From Rhodothermales bacterium (GTDB lineage Bacteria > Bacteroidota > Rhodothermia > Rhodothermales > JAHQVL01), in contig JAWKNW010000030.1 in NCBI GenBank assembly GCA_041391505.1, positions 1 to 64,000 of the forward strand: DNA of 64,000 nt, read 5' to 3'. The notes beneath the pieces were generated by a model. It was not told the DNA's origin. It saw nothing but the letters and a program-made list of their open reading frames with translations, and searched no databases. Within the stretch, counting starts at the first letter, position 1. Each line of letters opens with the position of its first letter. Shown here piece by piece: positions 36,400-46,400 of the stretch. A program made the translations under genes and the position numbers.

Positions 36400-37145
36400 C
36401 CGCGTATCCCGATAAAGCCCATCATCCGTCCGGTCACGCCGTTTTCGGCGCGATGCGAGAAAAACAGCGCGGTTTCCGCGTGGGTGCAGTGCGGCGAGAT
36501 TTCCACGGCGTCATCCGGCACGCCGGCGGCCACCAGCTGGTCGAGCAGCACGGCCTTGAGGTCGACATGCGGCTTCGCCCCGGGCGCCCGGATGACGAAG
36601 CGATCGTCGAACCGGTCGGCCACTTCGTCGCCCACCTCGAACCGCTCCGCCGAGATGCAGGGACTCACGTAGGCCAGCAGATCGCCCGGCCGGGCGCCCT
36701 GTTCGGCCATCCGCGTCACCGTCTTCCCCACGATGCCGGCCGCCGCGCCGCGCCAGCCGGCGTGGCAGGCCCCGACGATTCGGCCATCCGCGGACGCCAG
36801 CAGCACCGAAGCGCAATCCGCCGCGCTGAGGCACAGCAGCAGCCGCGGCGTCGTGCTCACCATCCCATCGAATCCCCTGTACAGGCCGGCCGCATCGACG
36901 ACACACACGGCGTCGCCGTGAACCTGGCCGGTGATCGCGAGCTCATCCAGCCCGAAACCGACCTCTCCGAAGAGCCGGCGCCGGTTTTCGAGGACGGACT
37001 CCCGGTCGTCGTCGGTGCTGAGCCCGAGGTTCAGCGTCCCGAACGGCGCCGCGCTGACGCCGCCGAGGCGTGTGCTGAAGCCGGCGGCGACGCCGGGGGC
37101 GCGGGTGAAGATATCGGGCCGAAGCCAGGTGGGGGGTTCGCTCAT
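36396..37145 (-). CDS. pgeF: PgeF/YfiH-family (LACC1-like) purine nucleoside enzyme
   Basis: Cytoplasmic zinc protein of 249 residues, formerly called polyphenol oxidase or laccase domain. Members act as purine nucleoside phosphorylases/adenosine deaminases, or in peptidoglycan-precursor editing. The motifs GFSTRLGGVS, TGQVHGDAV, ADCASVLL, CHAGWRGAAAGIV and the late CTHAET zinc ligands are all visible. The start at 37145 (MSEPPTWLRPD) is chosen because it overlaps the oxygenase stop codon as ATGA and excludes a 43-residue extension with no family similarity. It also overlaps yheT by four bases. Confidence 0.92.
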   Translation of the reverse strand: MSEPPTWLRPDIFTRAPGVAAGFSTRLGGVSAAPFGTLNLGLSTDDDRESVLENRRRLFGEVGFGLDELAITGQVHGDAVCVVDAAGLYRGFDGMVSTTPRLLLCLSAADCASVLLASADGRIVGACHAGWRGAAAGIVGKTVTRMAEQGARPGDLLAYVSPCISAERFEVGDEVADRFDDRFVIRAPGAKPHVDLKAVLLDQLVAAGVPDDAVEISPHCTHAETALFFSHRAENGVTGRMMGFIGIRG

Positions 37146-38260
37146 GCCGGCGAACCCGCCGCGCGCCGATAGGCCGCCTTGAGCTGGGTCTGAAAATGGT
37201 AGACGCCCTGTTCGCACTCGACGGAGAACCGGCCGCGGTCGTACGCCGGCGACGTCAGGCCGCGCTGCACCCACTCGCAGATCTCGATATCCTCCTGCTG
37301 GACATGATCACTGAAGGCGACGTCCTCCTCGATCCGTCGGGCCGCCTCGGGCGATGCGATATCCGCATAAAAGTAGTCGAACAACACGACGCAGCGGTCC
37401 GGACCGAGCGGCAGGACGCTGTTCATCTGCAGCCGGCCCGGCAGAATGTTGAGCATGCAGTTCGGGAAGACGAAATAATAATAGGCCGAGTCGGACGCCG
37501 TCCCGTAGCGGGTTGTCGTTTCGCTCAGCGGGCTGTATTGCAGCGAATAATGGGGATGCGTTTCGGTCTCGTAGCGGCCGACATCCAGTACGTCGCACAG
37601 CTCGGGGTGGACGTACGGGAGGTGGTAGCCTTCGAGGTAGTTGTCCACGTAAACCTTCCAGTTGCAGGCGACCTCGTAGCGCACACGGCGGGCGAAGCGG
37701 AGGGCGTCGAGCCGCATCGGCGCGATGCGTTCGGCGATGCCGGCCAGGACCTCCGGCAGCGGCGTCTCCGGCACGCCGGCGTGGACAAACAGCAATCCCT
37801 GCCAGGCCTCGACATGCACGGGCACGAGGCCGTAGTCTTTTTTATCAAACAGATCGACCCGGTTGAACCGGGGAACGCCGCGCAGCGACCCGTCCAGCTT
37901 GTAGGTCCAGCCGTGATACTTGCACTGCAGCATGTTCGCATGGCCGCAGTGCTCCATGGCGAGGGGCCCGCCCCGGTGCCGGCACACGTTGTAGAAGCCC
38001 TTCACCGAACCATCGGCGTCGCGAACGAGCACGACGGAAGCGCCGGCGAGGTCTGCCGTGAGGTAGGCGCCCGGGCGGTCGAGCTGGCCGAGATGGCCGG
38101 CGTATTGCCAGCTGCGCGCGAAGACGGCTGAGCGGTCCCAGGCATGGATATCGGGGTGATGGTACCAGCTCGACGGAATGGTGTCGGCCCGTTCGACCGG
38201 CGCTACGGCGAGGGTCTCGGGAGAGAAGTCGGGGAGGGGGATGGAGGACGATTCCCGCAT
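37142..38260 (-). CDS. Rieske aromatic-ring-hydroxylating-type oxygenase, alpha subunit
   Basis: Non-heme iron oxygenase of 372 residues. The N-terminal Rieske domain carries the 2Fe-2S ligands in CRHRG and CKYHGW. The catalytic domain carries the iron site motif NYLEGYHLPYVH (two histidines) with a later acidic ligand region. The length and the SRPBCC-like C terminus fit choline monooxygenase/phenylpropionate dioxygenase relatives; the substrate cannot be deduced. It is the first gene of a coupled unit with pgeF and yheT. No reductase or ferredoxin partner is adjacent. Confidence 0.9.
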   Translation of the reverse strand: MRESSSIPLPDFSPETLAVAPVERADTIPSSWYHHPDIHAWDRSAVFARSWQYAGHLGQLDRPGAYLTADLAGASVVLVRDADGSVKGFYNVCRHRGGPLAMEHCGHANMLQCKYHGWTYKLDGSLRGVPRFNRVDLFDKKDYGLVPVHVEAWQGLLFVHAGVPETPLPEVLAGIAERIAPMRLDALRFARRVRYEVACNWKVYVDNYLEGYHLPYVHPELCDVLDVGRYETETHPHYSLQYSPLSETTTRYGTASDSAYYYFVFPNCMLNILPGRLQMNSVLPLGPDRCVVLFDYFYADIASPEAARRIEEDVAFSDHVQQEDIEICEWVQRGLTSPAYDRGRFSVECEQGVYHFQTQLKAAYRRAAGSPA

Positions 38261-38318
38261 ACGGCATCCGGTAAGGTGAAGTCGCGGATGATACGTGCGG
38301 AACCGGGAGTCGATCCAG

Positions 38319-39248
38319 TCAGGCGAAAGCGTCGAGGTAATCGGTCAGCATCGGCCGCATGTCCTCGATCTCCTGACGCAGCGCCGGCACGTCGGAACAT
38401 CCGACGGCGCCATCTTGCACCAGCAGGCGCCAGATCTCGTCCGCGAAGCAGCGGTCGAGCGCATCAGGCGGCGCGTCGTCGTCCATCGCGTGCGCCGCCC
38501 GGTTGCCGGCGGCCACGACGTAGATCATGTGCCGCAACGACGCGGGCATCGATCCGAGATCGGAATAGGTGTGGTGGAGCGCCATCACCTGCGTAAACAC
38601 GGCCGGAAAACGAAGCTGACGCGCGAGGAAGCTGCCGGCTTCGACGTGGCTGAACCCGAAAAGCACGCGTTCGGCCTCGAGCACCGCGTAGTCGGTGCTA
38701 AAATCGCGCACCATCACCCCGTAGAATCGGGACGCTTCCTCGGGGAAATTGTAGAGCAGCAGCAGCTTCCCGAAGTCGTGCATCAGGCCGGCGGTAAACG
38801 CCTCGCTGGCGCGCTCCTGCCGCGCTCCGGCATCCCGCGGCGCGTCGGGGTGCATCAGAAAGAGGTAGCGCGCGAGAAACCCGGTCGCCACGCTGTGCCG
38901 GATGAAGTTCAGAAACGGAAGCGTCGTGGTGACATCCATCGTCGAACGCATCTCCGCCATATTCATGCTGAGGATGACGCCGGCGACCGACTCCGGGCCG
39001 AGGACCTCGACGGCTCTACGCGTGCTTCGGATCTCGTCTTCGGGCCGTTGTTGCGCTGAATTGGCGATCCGCAGCACGCGCGCCACGGCACCCGGGTCGT
39101 GCTGGATCGCATCGCAGACGGCCCCGACATCCGACGTGGCGCCACCCTGCAGAAGCTCCATAATCCGCAAAAACGTCTGCGGCAGTGCGGGATAACGGAG
39201 GTTGAGATGGGCGAGCGACGTGGTTTTGCCTCGGCCGGGATGATTCAT
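38319..39248 (-). CDS. HDOD-domain protein
   Basis: Soluble protein of 309 residues made mostly of one HDOD domain (residues about 15-230), an HD-related fold common in signalling. LPQTFLRIMELL opens the domain and HDFGKLLLLYNF is its HD-like motif. No receiver, GGDEF or EAL domain is attached. HDOD proteins act in regulatory networks, but the exact role is unknown. The start at 39248 (MNHPGRGKTT) is the first plausible in-frame ATG after the upstream aroE stop; longer starts would run into aroE on the same strand. Confidence 0.85.
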   Translation of the reverse strand: MNHPGRGKTTSLAHLNLRYPALPQTFLRIMELLQGGATSDVGAVCDAIQHDPGAVARVLRIANSAQQRPEDEIRSTRRAVEVLGPESVAGVILSMNMAEMRSTMDVTTTLPFLNFIRHSVATGFLARYLFLMHPDAPRDAGARQERASEAFTAGLMHDFGKLLLLYNFPEEASRFYGVMVRDFSTDYAVLEAERVLFGFSHVEAGSFLARQLRFPAVFTQVMALHHTYSDLGSMPASLRHMIYVVAAGNRAAHAMDDDAPPDALDRCFADEIWRLLVQDGAVGCSDVPALRQEIEDMRPMLTDYLDAFA

Positions 39249-39313
39249 CAGGGCGCGGAAAGAGCCATCATAGACAGTAATTTCCCTCAGTATCGGGCCG
39301 TCGTAGCGACAGG

Positions 39314-40210
39314 TTAAGCCGGCAGATGCAGCGCCAGGGCCTGACGAACCACCTCGCGGGGCATCTCGACGCCCGTCCACTGCACGTAGGAGGCGGCTGC
39401 CTGTTCGATCAACATGTCGAGGCCGCCGATGGCCAGCGCGCCGCTCGCGGCGACATCGGCCAGGAAGCGCGTTTCGCGCGGGTTGTACACCAGGTCGTAG
39501 CCGATCTGCTCCGGGCTGAAGCCGCCGGCCGGCCACGGCGTGGCCTCCGTGTTCGGTTGCATGCCCAGGGGCGTGGTGTTCACCAGCAGCCGGCTGGCGC
39601 GCACCGCCGGCGCGTCGTCCATGGCGCAGACGGACAGGCCGCCGCGTCGGTCGTAGCCGGCGAACGCGGTCGCCAGCGCTTCCGCCCGGGCCGTGTTGCG
39701 GGCCGCGATCCAGAGGCGCGCCGGCTCCAGGGCGCTCAGCAGGGCGTAGACGACGGCGCGCGCCGAGCCGCCGGCGCCGAAGACGAGCATGGATTCCCCC
39801 CGGAGGCGGTCGAAATAGGGCGCGAGCGGGGCCAGAAAGCCGACGATGTCCGTGTTGTCGCCGTGGAGCGAGGGCCTGGCGCCGTCGGAGCCGGGCCGGC
39901 AGACGACGGTGTTGACCGCTCCGACCGCGCGGGCGCGGTCCGACAGCGTGTCGACCCGCCCGTACATGGCCTGTTTATGGGGGATGGTGACGTTGGAGCC
40001 CACGAAACGCAGCGCCTGCAAGCCCGTCAGCGCGTCGGCCAGGTCATCGGGTGGCACCGGCATGCAGAGATAGACCATCGGCACGCCCTGCGCCCGGAAC
40101 GCGGCGTTATGGATGATCGGGGAAAGTGAATGCGAGAGCGGATACCCCAGCAGCGTGACGAGCCGCGTCCGCGCATCGATCCGGTCGGAGGACGGGGAGT
40201 CGGCGTGCAT
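39314..40210 (-). CDS. aroE: Shikimate dehydrogenase
   Basis: NADP-dependent reduction of 3-dehydroshikimate to shikimate in aromatic amino-acid synthesis. The 298-residue protein has the substrate site GYPLSHSLSPIIHN, SNVTIPHK (catalytic lysine), DNTDIVGF (catalytic aspartate), the nucleotide loop GAGGSARAVVYAL and VNTTPLGMQ. The start at 40210 lies five bases after the antiporter stop codon, so the two are cotranscribed. A longer open frame upstream is an artefact inside the antiporter gene. Confidence 0.95.
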   Translation of the reverse strand: MHADSPSSDRIDARTRLVTLLGYPLSHSLSPIIHNAAFRAQGVPMVYLCMPVPPDDLADALTGLQALRFVGSNVTIPHKQAMYGRVDTLSDRARAVGAVNTVVCRPGSDGARPSLHGDNTDIVGFLAPLAPYFDRLRGESMLVFGAGGSARAVVYALLSALEPARLWIAARNTARAEALATAFAGYDRRGGLSVCAMDDAPAVRASRLLVNTTPLGMQPNTEATPWPAGGFSPEQIGYDLVYNPRETRFLADVAASGALAIGGLDMLIEQAAASYVQWTGVEMPREVVRQALALHLPA

Positions 40211-40215
40211 CCGGG

Positions 40216-42111
40216 TCAGTCGTTCTCCGACGCCGGCGTCGGCTCGGTCAGCGCCATCATGCCATCGGACTCGCCGGCTACGCGATCGACGCGGTTGATC
40301 AACGCGATCAGGGTGTCGCCGGGTTGCGGCTCCGGGGTGTCGTCGGCCGTGAACACATGCAGGATGCCCGAGGGCCGCATCACGAACAGCGGGATCGCGT
40401 TTTTGCCGTAGCGCATCTGGAAGTCGTCGTACGTGAATTCCTCGGACAACATCCCCGTCTTGATCGACGCGCCGCTGATGAACCGGGTGTTGAGCGAGGC
40501 GAAGGTGACGTTGTCGCCGAAAAGCTGGCGGCCCCGGATGTGTTCGATGTATTCGTTCGTCTGGCGAAAATCGTCGCGAGGCCGCACGGGAAGCTGATAG
40601 ACCTCGGAGGAGTCGAAGTACTCGTGGAAGTTGAGCGTCGCCAGCGCATTGATCTCTTCGTTGGGCGTCATCACCAGCATGCGGCCCATTTCGCTGAGTT
40701 CGAGTTCGTCGATCACGTCCTTCGAGAGGACGTGGGCCATGCGGGCGTCGAGGCCGGCCTGCTGGGCATGCGCCACGTTGCGGGGGTCGGAATCGATGAG
40801 CATCACCTTGAACCCCTGTTCCTGCAGCACCTTGGCCATGCGCCGCACCCACGACTGGGCGCCGATGAACAGGGCGCCCTGCGGGTTGGGATGCGCCAGC
40901 TTGAGCAACCGCGCCAGGGGCGTGGCCGTCAGCCCGTAGATGGCCACTGTCCCGATCACGACCATGAACACGACCGGCACCAGGCCGCTGCTCGATTCGG
41001 GGAAGATCTCTTCGAGCTGGAAGCTGAACAGCGCGGCCAGCGCCGCCGCCACGATCCCGCGCGGGGCCATCCACGACAGAAAAATCAGCTCCCGCCAGTT
41101 GATCCGCGACCCGATGGCCGATATCAGCACGGCCAGCGGCCGGATCGCGAAGAGGAGAATCGCCAGAAAGAGGAGCGTGTTCTGGTTGATGTAGCTCAGC
41201 TCCGTGATGTCCAGGCGGGCGCCAAACAGGATGAAGACGATCGCGAGCAGCAGCACGCGCACGTCGGCCTTGAAATGCGAGAACCGCGGCACCGAACCGA
41301 ACCGCAGGTTGGCGATCGCGATACCGAGCATCGCCGTGGTCAGCAGTCCCGACTCCTCGCGCAGCACTTCCGATATCGCGAAGGCGCCCACGACGACGGT
41401 CAGGGCCACCGCGTTTTTGAGATAGTCCGGCACGAGGCGCTTCTGGAGCAGGAGATACAGCAGCCCGGTGCTGGTCACGCTGACGCCGATGCTCACGAAC
41501 AGGATGAGCAGCAGCCCCAGGCCGGCGTGGACAAACGCCTCGCTCATGCTGCTGACTTCCAGGCCGCCGACGATCGGTTCGTTGAGGAAGACGACCGTCT
41601 TGAGCACCAGCACCGCCAGGATGGCGCCGATGGGGTCGTTGAACATCCCCTCCCACTTCCCGATCGCGCCGACGCGGCCGAGCGGGCGGACGTGCCGGAG
41701 GAGCGGCACCACGACCGAAGGCCCCGTCACGACGAGGAGCGCGCCGATCAGGATCGACATGCTCAGATCCATGTGGAGGATGTAAAACGCTGCCGCAGCG
41801 ACCATGCCCCACGTGGCTATCAGCCCGACCGTGATCAGATGACGGACGACGTTGCCGGCGTCGCGCACGTCCTGCATTCGGAAATGGAGGCCGCTTTCAA
41901 ACAGGATGAGCCCGACGGCCAGCGAGAGAAACGGGTACAGCAGGCTGCCCATCAATTCCTCGGGATTCAGGAGCCCCGTCACGGGGCCGGCCAGAAAACC
42001 GAAGATCAACAGCAGCAGGATCGATGGTATCTTGAACCGCCATGACAGCCATTGCGCCATGACGCCCAGGACGATGATCGCCGCGAGTCCCAGTAGGAAG
42101 TACTCCGTCAA
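40216..42111 (-). CDS. NhaP-type cation:proton antiporter with TrkA-like domain
   Basis: Inner-membrane antiporter of 631 residues. About 12 membrane helices occupy residues 1-410, including the CPA1 motif GMFNDPIGAILAVL (Asn-Asp ion site) and GALLVVTGPSVVVPLL. Residues about 415-560 are a Rossmann-like RCK/TrkA-N domain (LFIGAQSWVRRMAKVL), and a TrkA-C-like region follows. The regulatory domain suggests control by a nucleotide; the transported ion (Na+ or K+) is unknown. It is just upstream of aroE. Confidence 0.9.
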   Translation of the reverse strand: MTEYFLLGLAAIIVLGVMAQWLSWRFKIPSILLLLIFGFLAGPVTGLLNPEELMGSLLYPFLSLAVGLILFESGLHFRMQDVRDAGNVVRHLITVGLIATWGMVAAAAFYILHMDLSMSILIGALLVVTGPSVVVPLLRHVRPLGRVGAIGKWEGMFNDPIGAILAVLVLKTVVFLNEPIVGGLEVSSMSEAFVHAGLGLLLILFVSIGVSVTSTGLLYLLLQKRLVPDYLKNAVALTVVVGAFAISEVLREESGLLTTAMLGIAIANLRFGSVPRFSHFKADVRVLLLAIVFILFGARLDITELSYINQNTLLFLAILLFAIRPLAVLISAIGSRINWRELIFLSWMAPRGIVAAALAALFSFQLEEIFPESSSGLVPVVFMVVIGTVAIYGLTATPLARLLKLAHPNPQGALFIGAQSWVRRMAKVLQEQGFKVMLIDSDPRNVAHAQQAGLDARMAHVLSKDVIDELELSEMGRMLVMTPNEEINALATLNFHEYFDSSEVYQLPVRPRDDFRQTNEYIEHIRGRQLFGDNVTFASLNTRFISGASIKTGMLSEEFTYDDFQMRYGKNAIPLFVMRPSGILHVFTADDTPEPQPGDTLIALINRVDRVAGESDGMMALTEPTPASEND

Positions 42112-42350
42112 GTGCTACCTCCCCGTGCTTTGTGGGTAATCGTTACGCGCGCAATTTCAGCCTATAAGGGTACTCCGTTTCAACGAAAGTATCCACGAAC
42201 CTCCGCAAAAAAGGATCGAAGACCGGCGCGCCGGGTTTCGATCCGGGGCGCGAATCCGACGTTCCGGGTTGCGCGTTCCGGGGTAGGCCGGCATCGGCCT
42301 CTTCGCTTCCATCTCTTCCGTCCATCCATCCCGGCCGCGAGCCGGAATCC

Positions 42351-43400
42351 ATGAAAGAACGTATCGGTATCGGCGTTGTCGGTCTCAATTTTGGGGCCAA
42401 GGTCATCGAAGACGAACTCATCCGGGGAGGCGGCAACCGCTGGTTCGAACTGCGGGCGGTCTGCGACACGGACGCGGCGCGCGCCCGGTCCGTCGCCGAG
42501 CGATACGGCGTGAACGCCTATTTTTCGCTGGATGCCCTGCTGGAGGATCCCTCGATCGGCGTCGTCGGGCTGTTCACCGGCCCCGCCGGCCGCGCCGGGC
42601 TGCTGCGCCGCATCGTACTGAGCGGGCGCGACGTGATGACGACGAAGCCGTTCGAACGCGACCCGGATGCGGCCGCCGGCGTGCTCCGCGAGGCCGAGCG
42701 GCTGGGCCGCACGATCCATCTCAACTCGCCGGGTCCTTTCTTCGAACCCGACATCCGCCATATCCGGGAGCTGGAGGCGGCGCACGACCTCGGCCGCGCC
42801 GTCGGGCTGCGCTGGGAGACCTGGTGCACGTATCGGGAGCAGGCCGACGGTTCCTGGTACGACGACCCCACGCAGTGTCCGGCCGCCCCGTTGTTTCGCC
42901 TCGGCATCTACGGCCTGAACGATTTTATGCAACTGATGGCCGGCCGCGCCGAGCCGGAGTCGGTCCAGGTCGCCACGGCGCGCGTGTTCACCGGCCGGCC
43001 GACGCCCGACAACGCCATGATGATGATCCGCTTCACCGACGGCACCCTCGGCAGCCTGTTCGCGTCGTTCTGCATCGACGACGGGATGGCCTATCCGGAC
43101 ATGCTCTCCATCGGCTTCGAACGCGGCACCATCGTGCGAAAAGACCTGCCCTACCGGCCCGGATCGCCCGAGCAGCGTTCGGTGCAACTCTTTACGGGGC
43201 CCCGGTCCCAGCCGACCATTCACCCGCCGGCCGTCTTCTCAAAACCCCTCGGCGCCGCCTATCAATGGGACGCGCTCTACGCCGCCCACCGCGGCGAAAG
43301 CCCGCCGGCCGAGACCCGCCCGGAAACCATCGTAAACGCCGTTCGCGTCATTCAAGCCGTCGCCCGGGCCGAACGCAGCGGGAAAACGGAGGCGGTTTGA
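42351..43400 (+). CDS. Gfo/Idh/MocA-family oxidoreductase
   Basis: NAD(P)-dependent oxidoreductase of 349 residues. The N-terminal Rossmann domain (IGIGVVGLNFGAKVIEDEL) and the strand carrying MTTKPFERD (the family EKP-like site, here TKPF) are visible. The C-terminal domain has the mixed sheet typical of the family. Sugar or inositol-type substrates are usual; the substrate here is unknown. No transporter or sugar-isomerase neighbour helps. It is divergent from the antiporter and converges with smc. Confidence 0.8.
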   Translation: MKERIGIGVVGLNFGAKVIEDELIRGGGNRWFELRAVCDTDAARARSVAERYGVNAYFSLDALLEDPSIGVVGLFTGPAGRAGLLRRIVLSGRDVMTTKPFERDPDAAAGVLREAERLGRTIHLNSPGPFFEPDIRHIRELEAAHDLGRAVGLRWETWCTYREQADGSWYDDPTQCPAAPLFRLGIYGLNDFMQLMAGRAEPESVQVATARVFTGRPTPDNAMMMIRFTDGTLGSLFASFCIDDGMAYPDMLSIGFERGTIVRKDLPYRPGSPEQRSVQLFTGPRSQPTIHPPAVFSKPLGAAYQWDALYAAHRGESPPAETRPETIVNAVRVIQAVARAERSGKTEAV

Positions 43401-43486
43401 GATTGCACATGGACCAGTGCAACATGGAGGCGCCTGGGTCGGCCCGCGATACCTTTTCATTTTGCACTTTCCAATTGGCGATCTCT
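43400..43486. repeat. Heptad-type facing repeats between oxidoreductase and smc
   Basis: Left units GAGATTG-CACATGG-ACCAGTG-CAACATG step by 7 bases from 43399; right units CATTTTG-CACTTTC-CAATTGG-CGATCTC (43457-43484) mirror them. GTGCAA/TTGCAC and GAGATTGC/GCGATCTC pair. The spacer separates convergent genes. Confidence 0.55.
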
Positions 43487-46400
43487 CACTGTTCTTCCGT
43501 CAGCTCCACCCGTTCGTCGAACTTGACGCCGACGAGTTTGGAGACGCCCTGCTCCTGCATCGTGATGCCGTAGAGGCGGTCGGCCAGTTCCATCGTGCGG
43601 CGGTTGTGCGTCACCAGGATGAACTGCGTGTTGTTGGAGAACTCGCGGATGAGCTGCATGAAGCGCTCGACGTTGGCTTCGTCGAGCGGGGCGTCGACCT
43701 CGTCGAGGATGCAGAACGGGCTCGGTTTGACGAGATAGATCGCAAACAGGAGCGCCGTGGCGGTGAGCGTTTTTTCGCCGCCGGAGAGCTGTGAGATCGC
43801 GCTGGGCCGCTTGCCTTTCGGCTTGGCCACGATTTCGATCGGCGACTCGAGCGGATCGTTCGGATCGCTGAGGAGGAGATCGGCCGTATCGTCCTTCCCG
43901 AAGAGCGTCGAGAACAGGTGCGCGAAGTTGCGGCGCACCTCCTGGAAGGTCTCGTCGAAACACGCCGCCGCCGTCACGTTGATCTCGGTGATGGTATCGA
44001 GCAGCGTCTGCTCCGCCTCCTCGAGGTCGCGCCGCTGTGCGCTCATGAACTCGAAGCGTTCTTTTTCCTCCTCGTAGCTCTCCAGCGCCAGTTCGTTGAT
44101 CGAGCCCATGGCGCGGAGCCGTGCGCGGAGCGACTGCACCTCCTGGCGCGCGTTCCGGTCGTCGAAATCGCCGGCGACCGTCACCGGGTCTTCGATGAGC
44201 GAGCGTTCAAAGTCCTCTTCGATCTTCTTGACGAGATCGATGGCGCGCGTCTGCACCTCGGTGAGGCGGACGGCGCGCTGCGTTTCCTCGCGCAGCCCCT
44301 GCTCGCGGCTCTGGCGCAGGGCGCGGAGACGGAGTTCGAGGTTGCGGATGCGCTCCTGGGTCTCGGCCCGGTCCTGCTCGGCCTCGGACACGGCGGCCTC
44401 GAGGTCGGCGTGGAGCGCGTAGAGGTCCTTGATCTGGAGGTCGTAGCTCTCCTTGGCGACCAGGTTGTCCTCGATGATCTTTTTGAGCGACGCGACATGC
44501 TGCTCGCGCGCCTGCTGCCGGCCTTGCAGGTGCGCAATGTCCTGCTTGCTCCGCTCCAGGTCGCGGCTCACATTGTCGAAGTGGTTGCGGGCCTGGACGG
44601 CGGCGAGGTTGGCGTCGTTGTATTTATTGAGCGCCTCCCGGTTGTCCGCCTCGGCGGCCCGGAACGCCTCTTCCGCCGCGCCGCGCTCGGCGCGCAGGGC
44701 GACGACCTTGGCCTCCATCTCCTTCACCGGCTCCTGGAGCGACGCGATCTGCGTGCGCCCGGAGGACACCGTCTCCATCATGTGGGCGATGCGGTCCGCC
44801 AGCTCCTCGCGGCGCTGGTCGGCCGAGGCGTGCTCGTGTTGCACGCGGCTGAACATCCGTTCGGCTTCGTTATACTGCTGCTCCACCTGGCGGAGCGCCT
44901 GCCGGCGCTCGTCGACCGGGATGGAAGCCAGCGCCTCGCGCAGCTGCTGGGTGATGCGCTGCTTCTGGTTCAGCGCCGCTTCCAGGCTTTTGAGGTTCTC
45001 GACGGCGGCGTCGTACTGTTCGCGGCGCTGGAGCCGGCCGGTCCGCACCGAGTCGTCCCCGCGGGTGCTGCCGCCGCAGATGATCCCCCGCGCGTCCAGC
45101 CACTCACCCGACGGCGCGTAGTAGCGGAGGGGGAGGACCGTGTCGTACAGCATCGTCGCCATTTCCTCCATCGTGTCGAGGAGGTCCTGGCCGTGCTCCA
45201 GCGAATTGACGAGGAAGCAGTTATGGAGGAGCGTGTCGCAGAGGGTCTGATAGGCCGGCTCGCGCACGCGGGCGATGTCGGTCATCGGGCGCGCGCCCCG
45301 GTCGGCGGCTTCCTCGATGATCTCGATCGAGTGCATGGGCTTTTTGAGCCGGGAGAGCACGATGATGTTCGTCCGCCCCTTCTGCTCGTTGCGGAGCAGC
45401 GTGATGGCCTGGCGGGCCTCGGCTTCGGTCTTCACCACGATGCAGCTGGCGTACGCCCCCAGCGCGGCGTCCAGTGCGCGGCTGTGTTCCTCCTCGGCGC
45501 CGATCACGTCGGCCACGGTCGTCAGTTCATCGCGCGTCCAGCCCGTGTTCTCGGCCAGATACTGGGCCGCTTCGGAGAGATCCTCGTACGATGAGATCAG
45601 GCTTTCGAGCAGCTGCACCTCGGCCGACACCGCGTCGAACTGGCGTTCGATGCGGCGGAGGTCTTCCATGCCCTTTTCGTGCTTCTGCTGGGCTTCTCCG
45701 TGGATGCGCTCCGCCTCGCTCAGCGCCAGGCGCGACTGTTCGAGCTGCTGCTTCTGCTTTCCGAGCGTGGCGGCGAACTGGTCCCGCTTGCCGAGGGCAT
45801 CCGCGACGGATTGCTCGAGCGCAGCCGCCTGTTCGTGCACGCCGACGAGATCCTGCTCGACGAGTTCGATGCGGCTGGCGAGCCGGTCGAGCGTCCGCCG
45901 CTGCTCGAGGCGCGTGCGCTCGGCGGCTTCCTCGGTCTCACGCAGGCTCTGCGCCGTCTTCCAGGCTTCCTTGGCCCGGGCGTTGCGCTCCTCGCTCTCC
46001 ACCTTGGCATCCGCGGCGACCTTCCGGGCGCGCTCCAGCACGGGCTGGGCCTCGGTCATCTCGATCTTGAGCTTCTCCACCTGCTCCTGCAGTTCGTGGA
46101 TCCGTTTTCCTTCCTCTTCCTGCTCGCGGTGCGCGCGCTCTAGGTTGCGGTGCGCCGTCTCCATGCGTTCGAGCGCCAGCCGGCGCTCGGTCTCCAGCGA
46201 CCGCACCTTGTCCAGATGCTGGTTCAGATCCTGCTGCCGGGCCGACAGCGTCTTTTCCTGCCCTACGAGTTCGACCCGCAGCGCCTCCATGTCGGCTTCC
46301 TCGCGCGACTCTTCGGCGGTGTGCACGTCGATCTGATCCTTCAGCTGCTGCGTTTCCTTGCTGAGTTTTTCCTCGAGCGAGCGCAGCCGGTTGAGTTCGA

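Noticed and set aside
40211..41812. Extension of aroE upstream to 41812 as a large fusion protein.
   Set aside because: That part is the out-of-frame antisense-like shadow inside the antiporter gene on the same strand; aroE homology begins at 40210.
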